A stretch of DNA of 64,000 nucleotides from Marinifilum_A sediminis (lineage in GTDB: Bacteria > Bacteroidota > Bacteroidia > Bacteroidales > Marinifilaceae). Positions within the stretch are counted from its first letter, which is position 1. The number at the start of each line of letters is the position of its first letter. The notes beneath the pieces were generated by a model, which had not been told where the DNA came from, ran no database searches, and saw nothing but the letters and a program-made list of their open reading frames with translations. This document shows, piece by piece, positions 35,301 through 43,925 of the stretch. The translations under genes were made by a program, and so were the position numbers. The stretch spans positions 124,001-188,000 of the forward strand of contig CANMCX010000001.1 of NCBI GenBank assembly GCA_947496465.1, in the 5' to 3' direction.

Positions 35301-35568
35301 CAGTTTGGTCACCAACAGTAATTTCTTGAGGAACCATTCCCACAAAACTAAACATCAGGATATCTGACGCTGCAGCTTCAATAGAAAATTGACCGTCAAT
35401 ATTTGTACTGGCACCAACGGTAGTACCTTTAATAACAACAGATACTCCGGGCATCCCCAGACCATCTTCAGCACTTGTTACAGTACCAGTAATTTGCTTG
35501 CTTTGCGCATTTACTATTTGCATTCCCATAAATATGAGAAGAACAAATAGTCCAATAATTTTTTTCAT
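32311..35568 (-). CDS. SusC/RagA-like TonB-linked outer-membrane transporter
   Basis: A 1085-residue SusC protein: signal peptide ending IVNAQ, carboxypeptidase-D regulatory-like domain (residues about 24-105), a TonB-box-like MDEVIVTALG, plug with QPLIVLDGIPMDNSNF and AAIYGSRASNGVIIINTKKAK, and the barrel to the terminal FGFNLQLGF. There is no STN domain, so it should not signal through an anti-sigma factor. Its first ~110 residues are about 80% identical to those of the other SusC here; after the TonB box the two diverge strongly. Confidence 0.95.
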   Translation of the reverse strand: MKKIIGLFVLLIFMGMQIVNAQSKQITGTVTSAEDGLGMPGVSVVIKGTTVGASTNIDGQFSIEAAASDILMFSFVGMVPQEITVGDQTVINVVLETESIGMDEVIVTALGVTREKKALGYAVQEVGADDLNKVKQTDAISALSGKVSGVQVSTSSNFAGSKRILIRGANSIFGGNQPLIVLDGIPMDNSNFNSTSAQAGFGGVDYGNMMNDINPDDIESMSVLKGPAAAIYGSRASNGVIIINTKKAKAGKDDIKVDFSSSVTIERVAELPELQRRYGGGAIIDDSDGGVNGFEQVSIEGTNYLVPQYAVDESWGPAYDPSLQVLHWDAFDQESYPNDYLKPRSWTAPKNDVEEFFETGVSYVNSLAVSRTGKDYGVRFSYTNTHNEGIVPNSKYDKHNFTVSGNTKFLDKFTVNGAINYVRSETYGRPTFGYTDNSFSQKFFQWGQRQLDMKRLSNYKNNDGTQRTWNRRAWNNPNPKYADNPYWIVNENITDDERDRFFGNISIDYKIMDGLVAKASVYGDTYTFSMRERTAVGSNSTPSYYEAKRINSEFNYEFTLSYNKRFNEDFNITAMAGANARRERYDFLRGQTSGGLVVPGIYNLGNSVGNVSTNDITTEKYTNSVFGSASFGFKNFWFIDVTARNDWSSALPDDNNSYFYPSVSSSFVFSELIEEATWLDYGKFRLGWAQVGNDTGAYRVFSTYESYGDGPFQGAPGYAVPTTKLNENLKPEETTSYEIGMELSFFQSRFGIDATYFNNVTKDQIIPLDVSSSTGYNNKYINAGEMENKGIELTLKGTPIKTADFSWDINVNYTKVNNELTELIDGISTLDIQRAPFSGAYLRASVGDTYGMLWGYDYIKDNQGNKVVGDNGHYLATDNLVPIGSVLPDYNVGIRNAMTYKNFDFSFLFDIQKGGKFFSLSHMWGMYSGMLEATAQTNDRGGNVRESVSANGGIKLNAVKGTVTYDADGNYTVSNTSENDTYVSGSGWAARHYHGYGTPSAQNIFDADYIKLREITLGYSFPKSMIGPLRSLRLSLFGKNLWTGGLDKKGFDPEAAVGGSGNIQGIEGGFNPNTKSFGFNLQLGF

Positions 35569-35574
35569 AAAAAA

Positions 35575-35598
35575 ACTTTTTAGTTAGTAATTAAGTAA
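35575..35598 (-). repeat. SusC leader block, copy A
   Basis: The 24 bp before the first SusC start, read on the minus strand, begin TTACTTAATTACTAAC and end in an A-rich stretch. They recur almost unchanged at 41879-41903 before the second SusC start. Each block is preceded by a shared AACCATTT. Confidence 0.65.
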
Positions 35599-35996
35599 AG
35601 ATGCAAAATGGTTAATGGTAATTCTTGAGGTTAAAAATACTACTTTTAATGGTTTTAACAAATTTTAACACATCAATCAGCTCCACAAACTAAAGGGTTA
35701 CTTAAATACTAACTTACTATCCTGTTAAGAACGCAAACGGTAAGCTCTAAATAATTATTAATCCTTCTACAACCTTTTAATGGACATTAATTATCTGATT
35801 TATTGAATTAATGTCTATAAATCTAATCTAACTTTTACGCAAACAATTATTTGCAATTATTAACATATTTACATTTTCTATTTTAGCTTATTTTTATCCC
35901 AAGAATTAATTTATTAAAAACGATTCTTGTTAAAAAAATATAAAATAGCCCCAATCATACCCACAAATTCTATCATCAATATTTACATTATTACAC

Positions 35997-36030
35997 AAAA
36001 AAAGCTGTTCCTAAATAGGAACAGCTTTTA
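35997..36030 (-). terminator. Terminator of the second SusC/SusD/lipoprotein operon
   Basis: Perfect 11-bp stem AAAGCTGTTCC/GGAACAGCTTT around a 6-base loop, with T6 on the minus strand. It ends the unit that starts at 41873. Confidence 0.9.
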
Positions 36031-36116
36031 ATATTAATTGATTTTGTATTTTATTCTGAATATCCTAACTAAAAATTCAAAGGCATTCAGTTTTTATACA
36101 ATTAGCGATATTCATT

Positions 36117-37043
36117 TTACATTCCGCCATACACCGGTACACCTAATGCACCTGCTAAATCGAAACCTGGGAAACCAAGATAAACTGCTTTCTCGCCGAA
36201 ACCACCAACGCCATCAATGTACATAGAAGGGTGTAGTTCAAAGTATAAAATAGCATCAGCATCATTTTTAACAACAACACTTGGATCTACAACATCTTTT
36301 TCCAATGCAGCAGGTTCATAAGCTTTAATATCCTGACCAGCATTTCCTTGGTAAAGTAAACTGGTATACCAGAAATCATTCCAAGTAATTCCTCCTTGTT
36401 CATCAACAGTAAAAGTAATTTTCTCCTGGCTTGTTCCACCAAGCCATCCGTCCCATTCTGCATCAAGTAAGATTCCATTAGAGTATGGAGTATTAATTCG
36501 ATACATTTCAGGCTTATCATCACGCTGCTCTAAAGTTACCTCAGCAACTTTATAGAATGAGAAGGAATCATAAAACTGAGCAGTACCCAAATTATTCCAC
36601 TTTATTATCGACACATTGCCATAAAAAGTAGCATATTCGGTTTTATAAGGATTTGTAAAATCATCGCCAAATGTAAGTGCAAAAGGCAAAGCTACACCAG
36701 TAGGAGCAGCATCAGACATTCTAATCGTTAAATCAGCACTTGCTTCTCCTGCTGCAAACGACAACACTTCCGGAAAGATAAAACCGTCCTCAGTATTTAA
36801 AACAGCAACTACAGGAACATCCAATGCTGCTGTTTCATTATCACGAATAACTGTTAAAGTAATTTCAAGACTAACATTTGGATCTAATTCAAAATCAGAC
36901 TTATTATCTGGAGTAAACCTTACAGCAGCATTACTATCTGATACCTCGGGGCTTAACTCAACTGTATCATCAAAGTCGCTACATCCAACGAACAATGCTG
37001 CCATTAAAAACAGTACAGTTATATAAATTTTATTGAATTTCAT
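36117..37043 (-). CDS. Unassigned surface lipoprotein in the second SusC/D operon
   Basis: A 308-residue lipoprotein (lipobox FVGC in AALFVGCSDFDD). Residues about 40-140 read as a beta-sandwich like those of Bacteroidota SusE-type or Calx-beta-like lipoproteins (VRFTPDNKSDFELDP, VSLEITLTVIRDNE, VLSFAAGEASADLTI). The C-terminal half has no family I know. The ATG at 37043 is preferred to 37055 because it gives a normal lipoprotein signal. It follows SusD by 27 bp, the position usually held by a surface glycan- or peptide-binding lipoprotein. Confidence 0.82.
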   Translation of the reverse strand: MKFNKIYITVLFLMAALFVGCSDFDDTVELSPEVSDSNAAVRFTPDNKSDFELDPNVSLEITLTVIRDNETAALDVPVVAVLNTEDGFIFPEVLSFAAGEASADLTIRMSDAAPTGVALPFALTFGDDFTNPYKTEYATFYGNVSIIKWNNLGTAQFYDSFSFYKVAEVTLEQRDDKPEMYRINTPYSNGILLDAEWDGWLGGTSQEKITFTVDEQGGITWNDFWYTSLLYQGNAGQDIKAYEPAALEKDVVDPSVVVKNDADAILYFELHPSMYIDGVGGFGEKAVYLGFPGFDLAGALGVPVYGGM

Positions 37044-37070
37044 ACTATTAAACATTTACAGTTTACATTA

Positions 37071-38684
37071 TTAATTTACATCCGGCACAGGTGTTGGTGC
37101 TGGAGCATTTGGATTATTATCAGCATTCGTCAATGCTGGATTAGCCTGTATTTCAGCTTCAGGTAATCTCCACAATAGAATATCACTTCCTGCAGGAATA
37201 TCAAATATCATTGTAGCATTTGGATAACCTGCGCCTTTACGATCAACTCCTTTATTTAAACGCATTATATCGTACCAATTCAAACCTTCACCCCATAATT
37301 CAATTCTACGCTGACGGAACACTTCTTCCTGAACATCAGAAGGACTGCTTGCCAAAGTTGAATAACTTGGATCACGGTAAGTACTAATAAAGTTCTCTAA
37401 TATAGATTTACCATCACCACCGCTCATAGCTTCTGCCTCTGCTTTAATCAAATACATCTCTTCAATTCGCATTAGAGGCACATCACTTGCATTCACTTTA
37501 ATTCCAACTTCATTATTATCTGGAGCAAATTTAACATGGGTATAAGCAGGATAACCAACTTCATCCATTTTAGCTTGCTGCTCATCATTTAAATTAGGAG
37601 ATGTTTTAGTTTCATTAAGCCACCAACCTTTACGTGCATCTGTACTAGAAATGGTATTGTAAAGTGTTTTATTGATTTGCTTTCCACCATTATACCAACA
37701 GTAACCATAATTAAGAGATCCCATGTGAGAAATCCAATTAATAATTTCTGATGTAGCAACATCATCAGTTTCAGAAATAATCATTCCCCACATCCAATTA
37801 GACTCCGTTACAGACATAAAGGTAGGCTGACTAACCTCTCCAATACTTGCAGGCTCTGCATCACTCGCATTAATTGCACTAGTTGCATCAGCAGCTGCTT
37901 CACTATACTTATGCATCGTAAGATTAATACGTGCACGAAGCCCATAAGCAACAGCTAAACTAATATAGCGTTTATCTGATCGAGTTACACTTTCATCTGC
38001 TTCTTCTGCAGATTTCAATAATCTAATAGCATTGTCAATATCACTAGTAATTGTATCATACACAGCCTGAACCGTTGCACGAGGAGCTCCATTTAAAGCT
38101 GCAAGATCTGAATTTTCATTCGTAATTAATGGAACACATGGAGATGTTTCATGTCCTACATAATTAAACTGAAACAATTGAGCCAACACCCAATAACTAA
38201 AGGCTCTGGCAGCTAATCCTTGTCCTAGATAAAATTGCGATAGTGGTTCCTCAGTATTAATATCAAGAGAACCAACTACATTATTCGCATTACTAATAAT
38301 AGCATACATATCATTCCAAAGAATCTGACACTCATTTGATGTAAACAACCTATCTGAATATTCAAGGTTATTTCCAGTCCAATTGTAGCCATTATCCTCT
38401 TGAACCACATCGTTACCATTGGCATCAGTAAAAAGCATTACTGATGGATAGCCAAAATCATTATGACGTTCAGCATTTAATGCATCTTCATTAGGTAAAT
38501 AGGCATTAAATTGTGCAAAAACAGCATTCACACTCGCTGCAGCCTTTGATGGGTCGTTTGCTACAACTTCTTCTTTTTGATCAGTAGTAATAATATTACC
38601 CTCTGGCAATGTATCTAAATCCTCACACCCAAACGAAAACAATAAAACGGGTATAAGTAACGTATATAAATATTTATTTTTCAT
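37071..38684 (-). CDS. SusD/RagB family nutrient-binding lipoprotein
   Basis: A 537-residue lipoprotein with lipobox FSFGC, Tyr- and Trp-rich TPR helices and the C-terminal RagB/SusD region EEVFRQRRIELWGEGLNWYDIMRLNKG. It is encoded 18 bp after its SusC partner and belongs to the same operon as the lipoprotein at 36117. Different in type from the SusD at 30748. Confidence 0.94.
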   Translation of the reverse strand: MKNKYLYTLLIPVLLFSFGCEDLDTLPEGNIITTDQKEEVVANDPSKAAASVNAVFAQFNAYLPNEDALNAERHNDFGYPSVMLFTDANGNDVVQEDNGYNWTGNNLEYSDRLFTSNECQILWNDMYAIISNANNVVGSLDINTEEPLSQFYLGQGLAARAFSYWVLAQLFQFNYVGHETSPCVPLITNENSDLAALNGAPRATVQAVYDTITSDIDNAIRLLKSAEEADESVTRSDKRYISLAVAYGLRARINLTMHKYSEAAADATSAINASDAEPASIGEVSQPTFMSVTESNWMWGMIISETDDVATSEIINWISHMGSLNYGYCWYNGGKQINKTLYNTISSTDARKGWWLNETKTSPNLNDEQQAKMDEVGYPAYTHVKFAPDNNEVGIKVNASDVPLMRIEEMYLIKAEAEAMSGGDGKSILENFISTYRDPSYSTLASSPSDVQEEVFRQRRIELWGEGLNWYDIMRLNKGVDRKGAGYPNATMIFDIPAGSDILLWRLPEAEIQANPALTNADNNPNAPAPTPVPDVN

Positions 38685-38702
38685 ATCAATCTTTTAAAAT
38701 TG

Positions 38703-41700
38703 TTAAAACGACAAGTTAATACCACCCGATATTGTTCTAATTTGGGTATAACGTGCAGTGGTGGATGCCGTATAGCTCTGACGTGGATCTAGACCTTTTC
38801 GACTTGACCATAATGCCACATTGTCTGCTGCTACATAAACGCGAAGCTTATCAATTTTTAATCTCTTAACAAGTTCATTAGGTAAGGTATAACCCAATGT
38901 AATATTGTTTAAGCTTAAATAATCTGAACTTGTTAACCAGCGTGTTGAAGTAGAACTCGCATATTTATCGTTCGCATTCAAACGAGGAACATCTGTATTG
39001 GTATTCTCAGGTGTCCATGCACTATAAATATCTTTATGCCAATTCGTTCCTGCAGAACCACCTGTTCCACTATGCATTAATCGCTGATAACCTGAATCAT
39101 ATATTTCACCACCTAATTGATATGCACATTGTACAGATGCATCAAAACCAAATGCATTAATTGTAGTTCCAAAACCACCATAAACTGTTGGCATTAAATC
39201 ATCAGTTGCTACTTTAAAATCTGTTGCAACAGAATAATCATCTGTTTTTATTCTATTTCCTGTCTCATCTTCAGCCCAATACAATGCTTTACCATTTACA
39301 GGATCTACACCAGCATAATCAACTAAATACATACGATACCTTGATTCGCCTTCTGTATAAACAAAACTACCATCAATAAATTCTCCTTCCAAGTCAGGAT
39401 GCAATTCATTAATCTCATTCTTAATAAATGTAGCATTACCATTGAACACCCATTCAAAATTACTATCCTTCAAGATTGTATAAGATAAATCAATTTCAAG
39501 ACCAGAATTTGTCATCGATCCAATATTCATTGGAATAGAAGTATATCCTAGACTACCAGCAACTGGTTTATAGTATAACATATCCGACGATTTACGTCCA
39601 AAATACTCAAAAGTACCAGCTAACTTATTGTCTAACAATGCAAAATCAACACCAATATTGTATGATGTAGATGTTTCCCATGTGATATCAGGATTTCCTT
39701 TATAGCTTCTAATACCATCAGAAAACACTCCATCTGCACCTGTTACTTCCCATTGATCCGCCCAAGCATAATAATTACCAATAGCATCATTTCCTTGCTC
39801 ACCATAAGAACCTTTCAATTTCAACATGTTAACCCAACCAACAGATCCCATGAATGATTCATTAGAAATAATCCATGCCGCACTAGTAGAGTAGAAATTT
39901 CCCCATCGATTATCAGGATGGAAACGAGAAGAAGCATCACGACGATAAGCAACATTAAAGAAATAAGTATCTATAAAAGAGTAATTTGCTCTTGCAAATA
40001 TACCTTTGGTAGCATAAGTATCCTTTGCTCCTCCACCTAATTGATTATCAATGGTATTTGACACGTAATACAATTCAGGATTATATAGGTTACTTCCTGA
40101 AGCATCAACATACTCTGTTGCATATTCATAACCATCGTAACCTGCAGTAATATCAAATTGATGATCATCATTTAATGCAAACTGATAATTCGCTACATAC
40201 TGCTGATTAAAACCCGTGGTTCTGGATTGATATTGGTAAGCAGATCCACCACCAACAGCACTTTGTCCCATATAAGCATTACCTAGGGAATTCAAACGTG
40301 TATTGTCAACATTTAATCCATAACGAGCCGTAATTTTTAATCCATCAATTGGAGAAATTTCAGCAAACCATGTACTATTAACAATATCCATTACATAATC
40401 TCTCTTATTATATGTCAAATCACCTGCTGGATTCGCAATTGCCATAAATGAACGGTCCATATTGGTACTATTACCGTCACCATAATCATAAATCTTACGA
40501 CCTTGGTTAGTTTGAATTTGCTTTGTATCAGCATCACGAACATACATTGGATATATAGGTGCAATAAAATTGGCTATAAAAAAAGCATTGGCACTAGAGC
40601 TAGTAGAAGTTTGCGATCCTGGATAATTATTCTCGATCTTATTAATACTTACATTTGCACCTACCTTTAACCAATCTTTAACTTGATGATCTCCTTTTAT
40701 ACGTCCTGAAAAACGATCTAAACCAGAGCCGGAAACAACTCCTTGATCTTCTAAATAACCAAAAGATAGATAATAAGTACTTTTATCATTAGCTCCTGAT
40801 ATAGATAAATTGTACTCTTGTCTTGTTTGATTTTTGAAGGTTTCATCTTCCCAATCATCTGGAGTGTAATAGTATTCACCATCACTGTAACCTAAAGTAG
40901 CATTTGGATTCAACTTACCATTTGCTCCAATCAATAATTGACCATCTGGAACCGTATAAATTTGATACCCTAAACCACCTTCACCTTTAGTTGTAATTTT
41001 AGCATTTGCATATGCATTTGCCTCCGTAGGAGAATAATTTAAATTATATCTACCTGCATTATAAATCGCCTGATAAGCAGTTTCCATATAATTCTGAGGG
41101 CTTGTCATCACTTCATAATTCTCAATACCGCGTGAATTCACACCATATTTCATATCAAAATTGATCTTTGCCTTACCCTTCTTAGCTCTCTTTGTAGTAA
41201 TCATGATAATACCATTAGCTCCACGAGAACCATACAATGCTGTAGAGGCAGCATCTTTCAATACCGTCATCGACTCAATATCAGTAGTACTGATAGAAGA
41301 TAAATCCCCATCATAAGGAATACCATCCACTACGTATAAAGGATCCGAATCCGCGTTAATCGAACCTACACCACGGATTCGAACAGTAGCTGAAGCACCT
41401 GGCTGTCCATTATTACTTAGCACCTGTACACCCGCTACAGATCCTGATAAAGCTTGCGACACATTTGAAACCTGACGCTTTTCTAATGCTTCAGCATCCA
41501 TTACTGCTACCGATCCTGTAAAAGATCCTTTTGTAGAAGTACCATAAGCTGTTACAATGACCTCATCCATTCCAATGGATTGAGATTCCAGTACTACATT
41601 GATTACAGATTGTTGACCAACTGTAATTTCTTGGGAAATCATCCCCACAAAGCTAAACATCAGCACATCTGACGGGCTAGCTGTAAGAGAATATTTTCCA

Positions 41701-41873
41701 TCAATATTCGTACTGGCACCAATAGTAGTACCCTTGATTACTACAGATACACCAGGCATTCCAAGTCCATCCTCAGCACCTGTCACAGTACCGGTAATCT
41801 GCTTGCTTTGAGCATTTACTATTTGTCCCCCTATAATTATTAGAAAAACAAACAGTCCAATCATTTTTTTCAT
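38703..41873 (-). CDS. SusC/RagA-like TonB-linked outer-membrane transporter
   Basis: A 1056-residue SusC protein: signal peptide, regulatory-like domain, TonB-box-like MDEVIVTAYG, plug with DPLYVVDGIPYDG and ALYGSRGANGIIMITTKRAK, barrel ending GGINLSF. The N-terminus is nearly the same as the neighbouring SusC but barrel and plug loops differ, so the ligand probably differs. No STN domain. Confidence 0.95.
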   Translation of the reverse strand: MKKMIGLFVFLIIIGGQIVNAQSKQITGTVTGAEDGLGMPGVSVVIKGTTIGASTNIDGKYSLTASPSDVLMFSFVGMISQEITVGQQSVINVVLESQSIGMDEVIVTAYGTSTKGSFTGSVAVMDAEALEKRQVSNVSQALSGSVAGVQVLSNNGQPGASATVRIRGVGSINADSDPLYVVDGIPYDGDLSSISTTDIESMTVLKDAASTALYGSRGANGIIMITTKRAKKGKAKINFDMKYGVNSRGIENYEVMTSPQNYMETAYQAIYNAGRYNLNYSPTEANAYANAKITTKGEGGLGYQIYTVPDGQLLIGANGKLNPNATLGYSDGEYYYTPDDWEDETFKNQTRQEYNLSISGANDKSTYYLSFGYLEDQGVVSGSGLDRFSGRIKGDHQVKDWLKVGANVSINKIENNYPGSQTSTSSSANAFFIANFIAPIYPMYVRDADTKQIQTNQGRKIYDYGDGNSTNMDRSFMAIANPAGDLTYNKRDYVMDIVNSTWFAEISPIDGLKITARYGLNVDNTRLNSLGNAYMGQSAVGGGSAYQYQSRTTGFNQQYVANYQFALNDDHQFDITAGYDGYEYATEYVDASGSNLYNPELYYVSNTIDNQLGGGAKDTYATKGIFARANYSFIDTYFFNVAYRRDASSRFHPDNRWGNFYSTSAAWIISNESFMGSVGWVNMLKLKGSYGEQGNDAIGNYYAWADQWEVTGADGVFSDGIRSYKGNPDITWETSTSYNIGVDFALLDNKLAGTFEYFGRKSSDMLYYKPVAGSLGYTSIPMNIGSMTNSGLEIDLSYTILKDSNFEWVFNGNATFIKNEINELHPDLEGEFIDGSFVYTEGESRYRMYLVDYAGVDPVNGKALYWAEDETGNRIKTDDYSVATDFKVATDDLMPTVYGGFGTTINAFGFDASVQCAYQLGGEIYDSGYQRLMHSGTGGSAGTNWHKDIYSAWTPENTNTDVPRLNANDKYASSTSTRWLTSSDYLSLNNITLGYTLPNELVKRLKIDKLRVYVAADNVALWSSRKGLDPRQSYTASTTARYTQIRTISGGINLSF

Positions 41874-41878
41874 AAAAC

Positions 41879-41903
41879 AATTTTTTAATTAGTAATTAAG
41901 TAA
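41879..41903 (-). repeat. SusC leader block, copy B
   Basis: Nearly the same sequence as 35575-35598 in front of the other SusC gene, with an AACCATTT upstream; part of a duplication that also covers the SusC N-terminal coding region. Confidence 0.65.
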
Positions 41904-41927
41904 TGATATAAATGGTTAGTTGTTAAT

Positions 41928-41966
41928 AATTGTTAAATGTACATTTTTTATTATTATTTAACAATT
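41928..41966. promoter_or_regulatory. 11-bp inverted repeat upstream of the second SusC
   Basis: AATTGTTAAAT (41928-41938) and ATTTAACAATT (41956-41966) form a perfect inverted repeat 17 bp apart, between the SusC and pepD starts. It could be an operator or a leader hairpin; no T run follows. Confidence 0.4.
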
Positions 41967-42192
41967 ACATTTTGTTGTTTTCATTTTATTTTTCCATCAT
42001 TTCGCGATTCTTCATGTAATATGGATTTTTTGGGCTTTTATGAAGCATTAACACAAATGACCTATAACTGTTTATTTACAATAGATTATTCAATTATTAA
42101 TGCAACTTAAACCTAGAATTAAAATTATATATTATAACCTTTATTTTTATTTAGTCTATCATAACACAATAATAAATGCTTTCACTATTAAA

Positions 42193-42226
42193 TTTGATTA
42201 ATAAACTATAGAAATACTTACATTTG
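42193..42226 (+). promoter_or_regulatory. Promoter of pepD
   Basis: TTTG (42193-42196), 22-bp spacer, TACATTTG (42219-42226), 17 bp before the start codon. Confidence 0.55.
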
Positions 42227-42243
42227 AAAAAAAATAAACAACA

Positions 42244-43707
42244 ATGAAAAAAATACTAGACACTCTTCAACCTGCGGAGATTTGGAGACACTTCGAGGAT
42301 ATTTGTCAAATCCCTCGTCCTTCGAAAAAAGAAGATCAAATAATTGAATTCCTTATTAAATTCGGAAAAAAGAACAATTTAGAAACCAAAAAAGATGAAA
42401 TTGGCAATGTTCTTATAAAGAAACCTGCAACTCCAGGGAAAGAAAACCTAAAAACAGTTGTTCTGCAATCTCACATGGATATGGTATGTGAAAAGAACAA
42501 TGAAACCGAACACAATTTTGATACTGATGCAATTATTCCATGGATTGATAATGGCTGGGTAAAAGCAAAAGGAACTACTCTTGGAGCAGATGATGGAATT
42601 GGTATGGCTGCAGAAATGGCTTTACTTACATCTAATGATATCGAACATGGTCCTATTGAATGTTTGTTCACTGTGGATGAAGAAACTGGTTTATCCGGAG
42701 CCTTTGCGTTACAACCAGGCTTCTTCGATGGAAAAATTCTACTAAATCTGGATTCTGAAGACGAAGGTGAACTTTTTATTGGTTGTGCAGGCGGTATTGA
42801 TACATTGGCAACAATGGAATACCAAAAAGAAGAGATTCCTGCAGGGCATTTTGCCATTAGAATTGATGTAAAAGGCTTACTTGGTGGTCACTCTGGAGAT
42901 GAAATCAATAAAGGACGTGGTAACTCCAATAAAATATTAAACCGCTTTCTTTGGCAGATAAACAAGAAGTACGATATCAGACTTAGTGCTTTTAATGGTG
43001 GAAACCTACGAAATGCAATCCCAAGAGAAGCATTTGCTGTAATTACATTACCTAACGAATTTAAAGAAAATGTAAGAGTTGATCTTAATATATATGCTGC
43101 AGAAATGGAGCAAGTTTGGGATATTAACGAACCGAAATTAAAAATCACATTAGAATCTGTAGATAAACCAGATTTCGTTATCGATCGCCAAACAAGTAAT
43201 AATCTATTTGATGCACTTTACGCTTGTCCACATGGTGTTTTTACTATGAGTTCCAAAATGCCTGGAATGGTTGAAACTTCAACGAATTTAGCTTCTGTTA
43301 AATTTACAGAGGATGAAAACATCTTAATTACCACATCGCAAAGAAGTGATGTTGATAGCGAAAAGTACAATATTGCTCAAATGGTTGGTAGTGCATTAAC
43401 AATGGGTGGAGCAAAAATTGAACATACCGATGGTTATCCAGGTTGGGCACCTAATCCAAATTCTGAAATTTTAACCGTTGCTGCAGAATCTTACGAAAGA
43501 TTATTTGAAGTGAAACCAATAGTTCGCTCTATTCATGCAGGTCTTGAGTGTGGATTATTTTTAGAAAAATATCCTGAAATGGATATGATTTCTTTTGGAC
43601 CAACATTAAGAGATGTACATTCTCCTGACGAGCGTATTAATATCGAAACAGTTGATAAATTTTGGAAACATCTTGTCGATATTCTTCAAAACATACCAAA
43701 TAATTAA
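42244..43707 (+). CDS. pepD: Aminoacyl-histidine dipeptidase (PepD, M20C)
   Basis: A 487-residue cytosolic di-zinc peptidase. The metal and catalytic segments are all visible: QSHMDMVCE, TTLGADDGIGMA, FTVDEETGLSGA and the late HAGLECGLF. It cleaves Xaa-His and other dipeptides. The gene is divergent from a SusC operon, which may supply peptides, but no shared regulation is shown. Confidence 0.95.
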   Translation: MKKILDTLQPAEIWRHFEDICQIPRPSKKEDQIIEFLIKFGKKNNLETKKDEIGNVLIKKPATPGKENLKTVVLQSHMDMVCEKNNETEHNFDTDAIIPWIDNGWVKAKGTTLGADDGIGMAAEMALLTSNDIEHGPIECLFTVDEETGLSGAFALQPGFFDGKILLNLDSEDEGELFIGCAGGIDTLATMEYQKEEIPAGHFAIRIDVKGLLGGHSGDEINKGRGNSNKILNRFLWQINKKYDIRLSAFNGGNLRNAIPREAFAVITLPNEFKENVRVDLNIYAAEMEQVWDINEPKLKITLESVDKPDFVIDRQTSNNLFDALYACPHGVFTMSSKMPGMVETSTNLASVKFTEDENILITTSQRSDVDSEKYNIAQMVGSALTMGGAKIEHTDGYPGWAPNPNSEILTVAAESYERLFEVKPIVRSIHAGLECGLFLEKYPEMDMISFGPTLRDVHSPDERINIETVDKFWKHLVDILQNIPNN

Positions 43708-43731
43708 TTGTCATCAATTATGACAAGGCTA

Positions 43732-43768
43732 AAATGCGATTCAGTTTCTGAATCGCATTTTTATTAAA
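43732..43768 (+). terminator. Terminator of pepD
   Basis: AAATGCGATTCAG-ttt-CTGAATCGCATTT followed by T-rich sequence. Confidence 0.9.
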
Positions 43769-43873
43769 TTCAATTAGTCATATAAAATCATCATCTGAAC
43801 ATACCCCAGCATACTTTTGTCATTTTCCCTTAATTAATGCGACATTCAAGAGGCAAACAGGATGAATATTCTT

Positions 43874-43902
43874 TTTGTTTGAGCGCAAAAAGTGTAGTTT
43901 TG
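43874..43902 (+). promoter_or_regulatory. Consensus promoter of the HD-domain gene
   Basis: TTTG (43874-43877), 17-bp spacer and TAGTTTTG (43895-43902), a full match to the Bacteroidota consensus. It predicts transcription from about 43909, which rules out the upstream TTG at 43875 as a start. Confidence 0.72.
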
Positions 43903-43925
43903 TACGCTATTTTAATTTTAAGAAT

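Larger units (their letters stand above)
35569..36116. other. Intergenic region with SusC leader and SusCD-unit terminator
   Basis: 548 bp without a gene. It carries the upstream region of the first SusC unit, with the leader block 35575-35598 shared with the other SusC, and at 35997-36030 the terminator of the second SusC/D operon. The rest is A/T-rich with no clear TAnnTTTG element. Confidence 0.55.
41874..42243. other. Divergent control region between the second SusC operon and pepD
   Basis: 370 bp without a gene. It holds the SusC leader block (41879-41903), an 11-bp inverted repeat AATTGTTAAAT/ATTTAACAATT (41928-41938 and 41956-41966, 17 bp apart) and the pepD promoter (42193-42226). 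Confidence 0.6.
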
